DNA of 64,000 nt from Solenopsis invicta (GCF_016802725.1 NC_052672.1:2634749-2698748), one strand, 5' to 3'. Shown: positions 10,460 through 21,800, counted from the first letter of the stretch. Notes: generated by a model from the letters alone, not told the origin. Numbers and translations: made by a program.

Positions 10460-12286
10460 TTAGTCGCAATCACTATCGGAATGATTATCATTAAAATCAA
10501 AATCGGAATCAGAATTATCGTTAGTTTCTATAGAATTTTCAGATTCAGGGCAAAGTAGAAGTTCTAATTCCAATGATAACTTTTTACTTTTTTTAGGTTG
10601 TCTTGTGCTCGAAATTAGAGGATCCGAAGATACCAGGAGCGAATAAAACACATCTGCCATTGTGTTTACGCGTGAAATTTTTCGAGAAAATCCTTCACGA
10701 TATATTTTTATGTCTTTATTTTTGGCTTCCTGGGCATCTTCGGATAATTGACCGATTGGCAATACGGCTGATTGAATTATTTGAGCTCCATGTATTAAAA
10801 CTTTGTGAACTGTCGTGAACATGTAATACCAAGGAAACTTGGCCACACACATTTCCGCAGTACCAAAACAATATTTTTCAAATTTTTCAATATTTACATT
10901 ATATCCACTTGACATGACCTGCAAGATAACATGAAATCTATTAATGAAATTTTCGTCCAATCCTAACATTCTAGCAGATATTTGCGAATGTTCAAAAAAA
11001 CGACGAGCCGTATTGCCATCGTTGGTGTTGCCGTAGCCTGGTTTTGGACGATCCACAAGAAGACCTAGCTGTGTTTTAAATCCCTTCTGAATTATTTTTT
11101 TCCGATTCTCGATTGCATTTTTCTCTTCTGTTGATCGCGCTTGCCATTTTTTACTGTTAAGTTTATATCCAAGATGCAGCAAATACTCAAAGAAACGGAT
11201 CCATGCGTGTAAAGTTGATAATTCATAACGTAAATTAGAAACGTCAATTTCTTTATGTTTTACTAAATCAAAGTTATTAAATTGTTTTGACGTTGCTCCG
11301 CACAAATAACAGCGCATAGATGATTTAGTAGATGTTACCGCGTTACATACTTTGCCATCAATCATAGTAAAAATCATTTCGTAATGTATTATTACTTCTT
11401 TTCCGTCCCAAATAGTTTCAAAAGGAAGAAGAGACGCAATTTGATCTTCAATATACTTTTTCTCATTTAAAATAGATTCTACATTCTCGTGTAAAAATTG
11501 TAGCCTTATAGGTCTACAAAAACGAGATGACGAAGACATCGGATTTTTCCATATCACTACTTCTTTTTTAAAATTATCTGTAGAAATCAGTTGCAATGGA
11601 ATTAACGAAGTAATAAATACATTAACGTCCGTGCTATTTTCATCAATAAATTTTTGTTTATACTCGCTTTGCCCTGAAGTACCATCGTACCCCTATTTTA
11701 AAATCAACTTTGCATTTTTTAAAATTTCTGGAAATAATGTTTTTATGGTATCCTTTTGAACCTGTAAGATTCTTTCGGATGTATGATTTAAAAGTGAATG
11801 TACCCTGACTTCCGCACGAGTTTCAGTTATCTGAATATCTTTTGGGTAACATCGAACTTTAGCTTCTAAAATTTTTTCGTAAGCGGGATATATAAGAGCT
11901 TTATGTTTTTTCATTGATTTTCTAATAAGTAAGTACTGATGTTTGGATAACTTTCCTTCAATGACATCGGAAAGCGCAGAATCGCCAGACATTATAATAA
12001 TACGGGAAGTTGCGGATAATTTTAATGCTGTTCTGTATTTATCAGCTCACGTTGGTGACGTTGTTGTAATTTCTTTGACAATACTGGCAGCACTAGAGGC
12101 TCCAGAAGAACCAAGGCTCATTTCAGTAGCCAACGATAACTCTAATGTGCTTCGTGATTTATGTAAATCAGTGGCTATTCTTCTCTTGGTTCGATTACTT
12201 GCTTCCTCGAACTTCATAGATGGTCGACCACGTTTCTTAGACTCCGCGGATTTCGCTGTACTCGTTGTAGCCATACTCAAATCCAC
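10460..12286 (-). pseudogene. Transib (RAG1-core-like) transposase, two in-frame stops
   Basis: One minus-strand frame runs through 12286-10460, interrupted only by TGA at 12047-12049 and TAG at 11693-11695; I see no frameshift. N-terminal part: a basic KKRGRPS motif. Middle: LSKHQYLLIR followed by the GYDGTSG motif just after the TAG, which should carry the first catalytic Asp. Then IWKNP, MIDGKVCNAVTSTKS followed by CYLCGATSKQFN (CxxC zinc pair), LHAWIRFFEYLL, GNTNDGNTARRF, FTTVHKVLIHGA and QLSEDAQEAKNK, the likely catalytic Glu region. The order matches the RAG1 core and Transib transposases (established family relation). The C-terminus is an acidic Ser/Asp tail. The TAG sits where Transib proteins usually have Trp. 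It is non-functional unless the stops are read through. The family call comes from motif memory, not from a search. Confidence 0.75.
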
Positions 12287-12474
12287 AGGTTTTTTGTTAG
12301 TTGTACTAACATACTGAAGTACATAATTGAATTATTGTAAAAAATTTTGAATCTTATTTTGTTTTTTTGAAAAATTTTAATTAAAAGTGATATATTCCTT
12401 TATTAAATTTCAATGTCAACAATATTAAAAGAACATTTCGAAATACGTACATTAATAGTCATAGAAGAAGAAAG

Positions 12475-12603
12475 TCACTGTTCATTATATTTAAGGAAGC
12501 GTTCTATTGTTCTATGACATCGTTTCCATCTTGATTGAACTTTGGACAACACATCCTTAACATTTTTTTGATCATCAAAATGAATTATGAAACAACATTT
12601 CAT
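12475..12603 (-). other. Small 42-codon frame, possible upstream exon of the Transib gene
   Basis: A minus-strand frame begins ATG at 12603 and ends TGA at 12475-12477. It encodes a basic Lys/Cys-rich start with FDDQKNVKDVL and SRWKRCHRTIERFLKY. It lies upstream of the Transib coding frame in the same direction but in another phase, so it would need splicing. I cannot place clear splice sites. It could equally be chance. Confidence 0.25.
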
Positions 12604-13282
12604 TTTTGCAGCAAAATGTTGTTCCACTGATAGAAGCTGCGTATTTAAGTTTGAATGCTAATCATTCCGTACAACCTCGAAAAGTTCTCGTCGACTATAG
12701 ATCACTTTATCAATACGCAATCCTAAAATACAGACATAATGTAGCATTAAATATAAACAGATTTTTCTCTCAGAATAAGCATTATTTGAAATTGTGAAAT
12801 AAGAAAAATTTTGTATACAATTTAATATTTTTAAAGAGCATTATTTGAATAATTAATTGCAAAAATTTATGAAAATTCAACGATAAATTAAAATATACAC
12901 CCGGTATATATATTCAAATTATCTTAACAATAAAAAATCGACGTTCACTATTAAGTTTTCAACGGCAGGTAGTCGCTAACTCTTCTGCATGCCTGACTGT
13001 CAAACCTAACCTAACAACTGGCATCGTTGTATTCAGAATTGTCTTACAACGACAGGGGCAGAGATGGGCAGAATTTTCTTCAAAACTTCATTAGAAAACA
13101 TCTTAAGCTATATACTCAATGTTTTAGATTCGCAGCTCCTCGTGACGTGATAACTTTTTCGATGATTTACGGTAAAAGTTTTTATAAGAAAAGCAATTGT
13201 TCAGTGGGAAAAACTTAATCTTCGTCACCGCGTTTTCGTTTATTTATTCGCTTTGATAATTGTTGCTTACAGTATATTTTTT
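12604..13282. other. No recognisable gene
   Basis: AT-rich sequence with three short plus-strand frames of about 63 codons that carry no motif. No terminal repeat of the Transib element was found here. Confidence 0.45.
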
Positions 13283-13989
13283 GTGTTACGTTATCGCGTT
13301 ACACCATCGCGTTACAACAGTTGTGTGGGCCGAGTATTCTCGCCGAGCGAGAGGCGACGACGCCGTGCAACGATCGCCCTTTAATTATCGGCTCAGGAGC
13401 GTATTTCGCCCTGAGTTCATATCAGAGATACGACCCTTCGCGGATAGTGAATAGGCGAACTCGCGTATGCTCGTGTTGCGGCTCGCAGAGGCACGGCAGG
13501 GAGAGTGAATACTTGGATGTTACCGCGATGAAGTCGGACTAGAAAAAGGTGCCGGAGAGCCTTCCAGACCCTTATTTATTAATTTAGGAATTGCCACGTT
13601 CTCATCCCGCTTGGTTTCGATTTTCGAGATCTTTGCCCCGATTGGGCGATTCGGATTTTTGGTTTCCAAGCGCAGCGAATAAAGACGATCGGCCGACAAA
13701 CGATTGCCGACGGTCCCAGGACTAGCGACACCGATATTGCCCTAGGGCAGTTGTTTACAACAGCCCTGCAATTATAATATCGGCGCCGCATCGTCCGGAT
13801 GATGTTTATCGTTGAGTAATAATCGCGTGCAACCCGGAAATGCTCGAGACCGTCCGTTTGTTTTTTTGTTTATTCTGTGTTCCTTTTTTGATGCTTTATT
13901 ATGCCGCGTCATCCGACCGTCGCCTATTTGTTTTGATGCACGTATTGCATCCGCATGTGTGTGCGCGATGTGAATTTCGCGTCGTTACA
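13283..13989 (-). mobile_element. Gypsy LTR (3' LTR of a minus-strand element), left limit uncertain
   Basis: Read on the minus strand, a purine tract (CAACGGGGGGAGGA, 14003-13990) is followed at 13989 by TGTAACGACGCG, the expected junction of a polypurine tract and a 3' LTR. Plus-strand DNA left of 13989 is GC-rich and LTR-like. TGTTACG at 13283 is a possible other end, but no target duplication confirms it. The TGTAACG start is shared with the two solo LTRs of this window. Confidence 0.5.
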
Positions 13990-14003
13990 TCCTCCCCCCG
14001 TTG
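13990..14003 (-). other. Polypurine tract of a minus-strand Gypsy remnant
   Basis: The plus strand reads CCTCCCCCCG directly beside the LTR end; on the minus strand this is the G-rich primer for second-strand synthesis. Internal DNA continues for only about 100 bp before R1-like sequence starts, so the rest of the element is missing. Confidence 0.5.
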
Positions 14004-14123
14004 AGAGGAATCGATCAACCCATTTGAGGAAGATCGTTTACGCATAATGGATCGATCCACGCTATATTATATAGCTAAACGCATGCTCCTTTTGTAACGG
14101 GGTTTGTATTTATATGTGATATG

Positions 14124-14375
14124 TATTATCGGGCAGTATATCCTGGAGTACCGAAATAAAACTGGACTCCAGAGACGGAGGGACCTGTCGTGCGGCGTTC
14201 CGCAGGGGTCCGTGTTGGGCCCCTTGCTGTGGAACGTCGCATACGACGGTGTGCTCCGCGACGCCCTTCCCCCCTAGCTGCCACGTCGTCTGTTATGCAA
14301 ACGACACGTTAGTGGTAGTCAGGGGTGCCTCTTGGAGAAGAACCATTGCAAATGGAAATTAGGCAGTGGCATGTA
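14124..14375 (+). pseudogene. R1-like reverse transcriptase, palm fragment
   Basis: The frame reads ILEYRNKTGLQRR and then CGVPQGSVLGPLLWNVAYDG, the conserved RT motif B region of R1 LINEs. A frameshift in a C run near 14274 moves the frame, after which HVVCYANDTLVVV gives the catalytic motif C. The motif is YAND where YADD is expected, so the first Asp is Asn (AAC at 14300-14302). Coding is cut at 14375 by the nested insertion. Confidence 0.75.
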
Positions 14376-15298
14376 AGACGGCGAGAGAGAGATAGACGGC
14401 TAGAGAGAGAAGACGGCGAGAGAGAGACAGCGAGGAGGAAGACCCGGGGCGGGTGGCAGGCGACGACGACGACGCCGACCCAACTCCCGTGGAAATGATG
14501 GTAGAGGCGGGGATCCCTGCCCCCCACGTGATCAACCGAGCCCCCCCGACGACGGGGGTCCCCGAAGGAAACGCAGAAGGACCGCCGGCGCTGCTGCATC
14601 CCCCTCCCTCCAAACCATTGAAGAGGAGGCGGAGAGCGACGGAGATACCCCCGCTGTCGGGGGTGAGGAGCTCCCTGCCACCCCTGCTGAAGGCCCTGCC
14701 TACGGGACCCGAAGCAGGGCGAGGCGGTCCCAAGCAAGTCAGGCTCCCGGCGGGGCTGACCCTTCATGACATTGGGGGGAGAATCCCCCCCCCTCTCGTC
14801 AGGAGGGGGTTGGTCTTCCCAACTCCGCTGGGGCGAGGGGAGTGAGGCAAGTGCCCCCTCCCCCTCACGAGAGCAACGGGAGCTCGCGCCAACATGGCGC
14901 AGCTAGGCCTGGGAACCATCCGACGGGGACCGGACCCCTGGGCCTATACTCTCAACACCAACAGGGAAAGAGGCGGGGAAGGACGGTGTCCCTCTCCCCC
15001 GACCTAGGGCAGAACTAGGCCCTTAAGCCCTGCCAGGGTTACCTACCGCTAAGGCGCCCCTGGCGAGACGAGTCGGCCGTCAACAGGCCGACTGGGTCCG
15101 GGGGGCTCCGGAAGTATGCTGCACGCGTTTCCGGAGCCTACCAGTTATGGACCAGGGCAGGACACCCGGAGGGGTTTTAGGAGTGGGTAGGCCCTCGCCG
15201 GCACGTCGCTGGCGGGGGAGAGCCCCACATAACCGCCAGGCCTCTTCCGAGGTCTAGGGAATGCGGCAACGCATTTCCCCTCCGTTACAAAAAAAAAA
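14376..15298 (+). mobile_element. Internally deleted LINE derivative, 923 bp, with 13-bp target duplication
   Basis: GCAGTGGCATGTA lies at 14363-14375 and again at 15299-15311, so this block is a retroposed insertion with an A-rich 3' end (15289-15298). Its first part is purine-rich (GAGAGAGA runs) and encodes an Arg/Pro-rich frame (14453-14845) that may be the start of an ORF1. Its last 260 bp match the 3' UTR of the host LINE. EN and RT are absent. It therefore looks like a non-autonomous relative that keeps both ends and depends on a full-length R1-like element. Confidence 0.75.
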
Positions 15299-16200
15299 GC
15301 AGTGGCATGTATCGTCGGCTCCATTAAGAGCTTGGGTCTGAAGGTGGTCCCAAAGAAGACGGAAACCGTATTCTTCCACGACGGCTCCTCCGGGGTATCA
15401 CCCCAGGCTTTCGTCCTAGTGGACAGAACCAGAATCCACTTGGGGGCAACCCTTAAATATCTGGGGTTGCTTTTGGACGGTCGCTGGGCCTTTGTTGAGC
15501 ATTTCAGCAAACTGGCCCAGCGATTGGGCACAAGGACAGACGCCCTCACAGGGTTGATGTCCAACCTCCGAGATCCGAGAGTTGGTGCGAGACGCGCGCA
15601 CACCTACGCCGTAATGGCTGATGCTCTATATGGAGCCCCACTCTGGTTCCGCGAAGCGTTGGCCAGCCGCCGCATACGCAAGGTGTTACACGCGGTGCAG
15701 CGGCGCCTGGCGCAAAGAATAGTGTGCGCGTATCGCACAGCTCCTAGCGCATCAATTATGGCCCTGGAAGAACTCCCCCCGGTGGAATTTATGGCCGACG
15801 CTCTGGCCTAGTGTTACGCCAGAGCAAAGGCCGTCCGCATACAAGGGGGAGTCGTTACCCCTAGGGACGCCGCGCTACTACAGGAAAGGGCACGCTAGCG
15901 GACGATGGACGCTTGGCAAGAGAGCTTCGCTGACGACCCACTGGCGGCAGGATCTCGGATCTTGGAGGCCGTCCTACCTCACTTGGACAAATAGGTAGGC
16001 CGCCCGTGGGGCGGCCTGTCCTACAGGACGATACAGGTGCTCACCGGACATGGGTGTTTCGGTGAGTACCTGTGCAGAATACGGAAGGAGCCGACGACAC
16101 AACGTTACCACTGTGACGCCGCAGTGGACTCCGCGCAGCACACGCTGGAAGACTGTCTGCGTGGGACGATCTGCGCGGAGTCCTAAGAGAGGAATTAGGA
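15299..16200 (+). pseudogene. R1-like reverse transcriptase, thumb and C-terminal region
   Basis: Coding resumes at the duplicated target: AVACIVGSIKSLGLKVVPKK, then TETVFFHDG, LGATLKYLGLLLDGRW and MADALYGAPLWF, all typical of the region after the RT palm in R1-clade proteins. A TAG at 15809-15811 and another stop near 15897 break the frame. Further on, FGEYLCRIRKEPTTQRYHCD and AQHTLEDC mark the usual C-terminal Cys/His segment (about 16055-16165). Confidence 0.75.
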
Positions 16201-17167
16201 GACGACCTCTCTCTGCGGACTATTATTACCCAGACGATCCGCAGGGAGAGAGCGTGGATTGCGGTCTCCTTCTTCTGCGAGCAAGTTATGCGGCAGAAGG
16301 AAGAGGCCAAAAAGCAACGCGAGAGGAGGCCGGGGGGACGCATGCCCCCCGACAACAATAATGACGACAGGGGCGACGGGGATAAGGGCCATGACCAACC
16401 TTAGCTCCCGCCCCAGCCGCCCAGAAGAAAAGAAAGCCTGCCCCCGCCCCCCAGGCCCCTGTGGCCCGGTTGCCAAATGCCGCGGTCGCCCCCTCACTAC
16501 TATAGTGGAGGAGGGGAACGACCACGCAGAGAGGAGGCACTCCTCCTCCCCTACGGCTGCTGGCCCGGCTTTCGAGACACGCAACCGTGGGTGGAGGACC
16601 CCTCGTACTAGTGAGCCCGGCGAGGCAGACCCCACCTGACGGTCTAGGGGGAGCGGCTCTGCGACATAACGCGGAGTCACTTCCCCCCCCTTCATTGCCT
16701 TGCCGGGGAAGGATGGGAAACTCTAGTGTTCCCCATCCCCCAGAGTAGCAAGGTACGCCGCGCCGCGGTCAGCGCGGCGTAAAGGGGTTTGGGGTTACGG
16801 CGGGGGCCGGATAGCCCGAGCTTTACCCCCAAAACACCAGGGGAAGAGACAGGGGAGGGACGGTGTCCCTTTCCCCCGACTTGAGGGGCAGACCAGACCT
16901 AAAAAACCTTGCCAGTGGTGCCTACCGTTAAGGCGCCCCTGGCGAGCCGAGTCGGCCATTGGCCGACCGGGTCTGGGACGGGGGCTCCGAAAGTATACTG
17001 CACGCGTTCCCGGAGCTCCCCCGTACGGACCAGGGCAGGACACCCGGAAGAATTTTAGTGGGTAAGCCCTCGCCGATACGTCGCTGGCGGGGGAGAGCCC
17101 CACATAACCACCAGGCCTCCCCCGGGGCCTGGAGTATGCGGTAACGCATTTTCCCTTCGTCACCAAA
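16201..17167 (+). other. C-terminal tail and 3' UTR of the R1-like LINE
   Basis: A Pro/Arg-rich degenerate coding tail is followed from about 16640 by non-coding GC-rich sequence ending in AAAAAA at 17162-17167. The stretch from about 16900 matches 15020-15290 in the nested derivative, including TAAGGCGCCCCTGGCGAG and GGACCAGGGCAGGACACCCG. Confidence 0.65.
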
Positions 17168-17410
17168 AAAGTATCTTTAATCTTGTAACGCTGGTAGTTT
17201 CTCGGTGTCGGTTACGGGATTTAGGTTCAGGATCGGATGCTCGGATGTGCTTGCCGGATGTCCGGGTTCGTGTCAAATGATAACGCCGTGAGTTGGTAGT
17301 GAAAACGAAATAGTTTAAATATATTTTGCTAGGGTTTAGTACAAAAGAATCGGGTTCCGGTATCGTTATCGTATAATGCTGAACTCCACGATTAGCATTA
17401 CGGCACTGGA

Positions 17411-17500
17411 GTGCTTAATTGCACGGTCGTCGGCCCGCGTAAAACTAAGAGCACAGTGCTTAATTGCGCGGTCGTCGGCCCGCGTGAAACTAAGAGCACG
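17411..17500. repeat. 45-bp tandem duplication inside the solo LTR
   Basis: Two copies start at 17411 and 17456, each with GTGCTTAATTGC and GGTCGTCGGCCCGCGT. They differ at a few positions. Confidence 0.85.
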
Positions 17501-17973
17501 GTCACAATGTATTCGCAGCGTACTTAATATCTAGACACTTAGAAGAAACGGATTTTAGCAACTCTGGAAACAGACGGTTACGTGTCATGCGCTATGCGCT
17601 CGGAGGTAGCAATCGGGGTTGCTCGGTTAAACAATCATCGGTTCCGCGGACAAGAAAATATAATTCGCGGTGTCACTTAATACTAAAGAACGGACTCGGA
17701 TAATTATAGCACCGGACGGACAGGCATTATGCGCCAGGCGCTCGGAAGTAACGGTCGGAGTTGCCGTAAAGCGGCTAACTTAACTTACGGTTAAACGGGC
17801 CGTGATTGGCCCGCGCGACGGTCGGTCGCGATCGCGGAATCGGCAGTGTGCGGCGCAGCGGACAGTTCCGTGATACGCGAGAGGGGTCGACGGTGGAGAC
17901 CTAAGCGGTCTCTCCCTGCGGAGTGTTGTCACCCCGTAGAGAACAGGTTTGCGGAATGAGCCGGAGAAGCATT

Positions 17974-18228
17974 CGAGCATTCCCGACGACGGTGCTGGTC
18001 TCGAGAATCCCCGAGAACGGAATTGCGGGACGGACGGTTCCGATTAGCCGAGAATACCCAGCCGCGGAGACGACGAGTATTCCCGTCGCGGACGGAGGAT
18101 GGGATCGGCCGAGTATTCCCAGCCGTTAAGACCGACGAGTATGCCCGTCGCGAGGAAGTTAGAACGAGAATGCCCGTTCCCGAGGAAGTGCTCGAGAATG
18201 CCCAAGCTAAGGAGCGTCGAGAATACCC
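17974..18228 (+). repeat. Nine copies of CGAGNATNCCC in 255 bp
   Basis: Copies begin at 17974, 18002, 18049, 18074, 18110, 18136, 18165, 18193 and 18218. Spacing is mostly 25-29 bp, with two wider gaps of 47 and 36. DNA between copies is not conserved in the same way, which argues for selected sites or an old eroded tandem array. It lies upstream of GGCTTATATAGCTG (about 18294), a possible TATA box on the plus strand. Confidence 0.8.
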
Positions 18229-18293
18229 GGCGCATTATCGGAGTAGGTTCGAGATCGGTGGCTCGGAGCGATCTGATCTCGGCTGCCCGCTGT

Positions 18294-18306
18294 CGGCTTA
18301 TATAGC
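18294..18306 (+). promoter_or_regulatory. Possible TATA box in the solo LTR
   Basis: GGCTTATATAGCT lies 66 bp beyond the motif array, in GC-rich DNA. It would drive plus-strand transcription. Confidence 0.45.
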
Positions 18307-18603
18307 TGTCCGCGCGGTCGCAAGTACCAATCAGCGCGCGCGGTGGGGCCGGCCGGAGTAGGGACGCTTGCCGAACGCGGCGCGCGGCACGCATGGTAGC
18401 GCGTGATCGCGGCAAGCTTAGCTGAGCGCGTGCACGTGTTCGGTCTTACGTGTTGCGTTCGGCGTTTGGACCGGAGTGGTGGCGCGGTGGAGAGGCGTAA
18501 CGTTACAATCTTTATACTATTAAAATAAAATTAATTACGTATTTATATCAAAAAAGCGAGTAATAAATGTAGAGTATGAGATTTTATTTAGCATAATATA
18601 TAG

Positions 18604-18839
18604 TGTTAAGGTTCTATGGATATTTATTTAACAATTGGCATTATGTTAATATACGTGCAATACGTCCGTTGCATGTACGCAACCGTTACAAACGCAGGTC
18701 GGTGTTCAACTGACAAAATGCGCAGAGAGATACATAAAAAAAGGGTTGAACACAATAGCCTAGAGATGGCATCCGTATCTTAGAACCATCAGGCCACTAG
18801 GCTCAGGCACGAGAGTACAAATTCTAAATAGTTTCAACA
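18604..18839 (-). repeat. Copia LTR, 3' copy
   Basis: 236 bp starting TGTTAAGG and ending TTTCAACA on the plus strand. The coding frame runs 16 bp into this LTR, so the polyprotein stop lies inside it. Just outside, at 18840-18848, the minus strand has a purine tract ending GGAGAGAG. Confidence 0.95.
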
Positions 18840-21800
18840 CTCTCTCCAGAATTTGACTCTCTCACTCTCACATTCATTCTGTCTCGCAGGTATTCAAATC
18901 TGACACGCGCCAAAGGTTTTGTCAGAATATCAGCTACCTGGTCCTCGCCTTTAATATATGTCACGTTTACAATATTCTTTTCACACATGTCACGTATGAA
19001 ACAATATCTAACGTGAACATGTTTGGTTCTCTTATGGAACTCGGGATTCTTTGCGAGTCTTATAGCACCCTGATTGTCTATTCGCAAGTCGACCGGCATT
19101 CTATGCTCGTACCCGATATCGGTCAGCAATTTCTGCAACCACACGATATCCTTCACTGTTTCACTCGCCGCTATAAATTCAGATTCAGTGGTGCTTAGAG
19201 CAACACAATCCTGTCTACGTGAGGACCAAATCACTGGACCCCCAGCTAGAAAACTCATGCAACCACTCATCGACTTGCGCGTTTCAGAGTCTCCGGCATA
19301 ATCCGCGTCACTATAGCTCACAGGCACATCGAATTTGTTTTTTCGATACATTATGCCTACGCTTTTCGTACCCGATAGATAACGCAAAATTTTCTTCACC
19401 GCATCCCAGCACGCTTTATTGTAGTTTGACAAGAACCGACTTACAAAACTCATCGCGAATGCAATATCAGGTCGACTAACAACCGCTATAAACATTATCG
19501 ATCCTACTACCTCGCGATATGGAATTTTAGAAGAATCATTCGTATCTCCGCCGTGAACACTGTCTATCGAAGCCTTATCGATCGGTATGCTCACATTCTT
19601 GCACTCATTCATTCCAAATTTATCCAACATTTTCTCAATGTATTTTTCTTGATTTACAAACACAATTCCATTCTTAGAGTCTCTATATATTTGCATTCCG
19701 CAAAAATTACTCACGTCTAGAATCTTTATGGTTACAAAATCACTCAAAGCCTTAATCGTATATTCTATAGCGTCACTGTTTTTCGATAAAATTAACCCAT
19801 CATCTACATACAGAGCTAAAATCACCGCACTGCCCTTGACGCGACCATTGAACACACACGGATCTGCTTGGCTTTTCACAAATTCGAAATTACACAGGAA
19901 TTCGTTGAACGTCTCGTTCCAGCATCTTGACGCTTGCTTCAGCCCGTAGAGCGATTTTTTCAATTTCAGGACGCAGTCCTTCTCGTCGTCTTCGACTTTG
20001 AGACCATCTGGAATCTTCATGTAAATATTCTCCTTCAACCTTCCATTCAAAAAGGCCGTTTTGACATCGAATTGTACTAATTCAAGATCGTGCTGTGCCA
20101 CCATCGCCAGCAACACCCGCAACGAGTCGTAACGTACCACCGGTGAAAACGTCTCATTGTAATCTATTCCCGGCGTCTGCATAAAACCTCGTGCGACAAG
20201 ACGAGCCTTGTAACGCCGGCCGTCCTTTAAATCTTGGACCTTGAAAACCCATTTGGATGTTATCGTCTTCTGCCCAACATCTTTCACGATTTTCCACGTA
20301 CCATTTTCTTCATGTGCATGTAGTTCTTCTTCTACTGCTTTCTCCCATTTCTCACTGTCTGGCCCCGTCATAGCTTCGACGAATGTTCTCGGCTCCTCAA
20401 TCGCTGCCCAACACGCCTCATAGCGAACCGGTGCTCTGCGTTCCCGTTGCGAACGCCGTACACCTTCACTCGTTGCTTCCTCAATCAAGAGCTTATGCGC
20501 CTTTTTAGCCTGTTCGTCTTCAATCATCGGAAGCTCTTTTAGCATAGTTGCTCCTTGAACTTCTTGTTCCATCATGGGACCAACATCCTCTTTAATCGGA
20601 ATTTTTACTTGTACTTCCGCCGCCTCCTTGTCGCTCACTGGAACATCTTTCTCGTGTATCGTCACGTCTTTCGACTCCTTGATAGTTCTCGTTGTTGGCA
20701 GATACACTCTTGCGTTCCCTGATTCGCCTTGAAAACCTACAAAGATCCCCTTTTGAGCTTTTGAATCAAATTTCTTACGGAATAAACCTGGAACATGTAT
20801 ATATGCATCGGAACCGAACGTTTTCAATTTCGATAAATCTGGTGTCTTTCCAGTCCACATCTCGTAAGGTGACACATCTCTGTCCTTCCGATTAACAATA
20901 CGATTGAGAATATATACTGCATAAGCCGTTGCTTCTGCCCACAAGATCTTCGGTAGATTTTTCGCGTGGAGAAGAGTACGCGCGCACTCGACAATCGTCC
21001 GATTATCACGCTCCGCCTTGCCATTTTGCTCAGGAGTAAACGGTGCTGTCACTTCATGCTCAATACCTTTCTTCTCCAAGTATCTTTTCATTTCATTGTT
21101 GACGTATTCGCGACCTCGGTCCGTTCGAAGTACTTTAATAGATCTTCCGAAGCGATTTCGCACCGCAGCTTCAAATATTTTAAATTTTTCAAATACATCA
21201 GATTTATTTTGCATAAAGCAAATCACGCGAAAGTCAGTAGCATCGTCTTTAAAATTTATATACCAGCGCGATCGACCAATTGACTCAACTTCCACTGGTC
21301 CCACCACATCACTGTGTATGACCTCACCTGGTTTAGTATCACGTCTATCCTCGGTCGATTTGTATGATTTTCGATGCATCTTTCCCATTTGACATGGTTC
21401 ACAAAAGAATGACTTTACCTCCTTGAGATTGACCGACGGCAATAATTTGTGTTTGACCATCCTCTCAATAGTCCCAACGTTCACATGCCCGAGTCTCTCG
21501 TGTAACGTCTTTAAATCTGAATTACACTCTGCAGCATTCGCCTCGCTGCAAGGAATAGTCTTAAATGCTAAGCAATACACATTATTCGACGCTTTCACAC
21601 CCTCAGCTACCTTAACGCCATTGTGCATTAGTTCCGCTTTCCTTTCCGTGAGAGTCACACATATGTTTTTGTCCGTTAAGCGTCCCGCAGACAAAAGGTT
21701 CCTACGCAAAGTCGGTACAAAAAACACATTATCGATGCGAGCCTTTTCGTATTTTCCATCGACGCATTTCATTATTTCGACGTAGCCATATCCCTTCGCA

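Larger units (their letters stand above)
9897..12310 (-). mobile_element. Transib DNA transposon, decayed
   Basis: Transib elements carry a RAG1-related DDE transposase, terminal repeats beginning CACWRTG and 5-bp GC-rich duplications. Here the left end CACAGTGGTC begins at 9897, directly after CGCCG (9892-9896), which fits the expected CGNCG target. Subterminal 122-bp repeats (9968-10211) and a minus-strand transposase follow. I could not find a matching right end, so the right limit is set at the upstream end of the coding frame and the true element may extend to about 12.6 kb. The insertion lies in the R1-like LINE fragment. Confidence 0.6.
14110..17167 (+). mobile_element. R1-like LINE, 5'-truncated, with nested insertion
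   Basis: The plus strand carries the C-terminal half of an R1-clade reverse transcriptase (from about 14124), is interrupted at 14376-15298 by a related non-autonomous element, resumes at 15299 and ends with a GC-rich 3' UTR and a short A run at 17162-17167. The exact 5' limit and the target duplication are not clear. Its 3' UTR (about 16900-17160) resembles that of the nested insertion at roughly 85 percent by eye. The solo LTR begins 16 bp beyond its end. Confidence 0.7.
17184..18507. mobile_element. Solo LTR, 1324 bp (Gypsy-type)
   Basis: The block starts TGTAACGCTGG and ends GGCGTAACGTTACA. ATCT flanks both ends (17180-17183 and 18508-18511), a 4-bp duplication. There is no internal region. 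It is GC-rich and contains a 45-bp tandem duplication and a nine-copy motif array. Its ends resemble those of the solo LTR at 1992-3202, so both may come from related families. Confidence 0.8.

Noticed and set aside
12475..12603. Confident first exon of the Transib gene
   Set aside because: The frame is in the wrong phase and I cannot identify matching splice sites; kept only as a low-confidence feature.
8958..16200. One R1-like LINE split by a Transib insertion
   Set aside because: The EN fragment and the RT fragment do not join: the first half of RT is missing, and no Transib right end or duplicated target is found next to the second fragment.
14453..16695. Several Pro/Arg-rich frames on both strands
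   Set aside because: GC-rich LINE sequence gives open frames by chance; only the plus-strand RT blocks carry motifs.
17411..18228. Repeats with spacers resembling a CRISPR array
   Set aside because: The units are too short or directly adjacent, the context is a eukaryotic LTR, and no cas gene is present.
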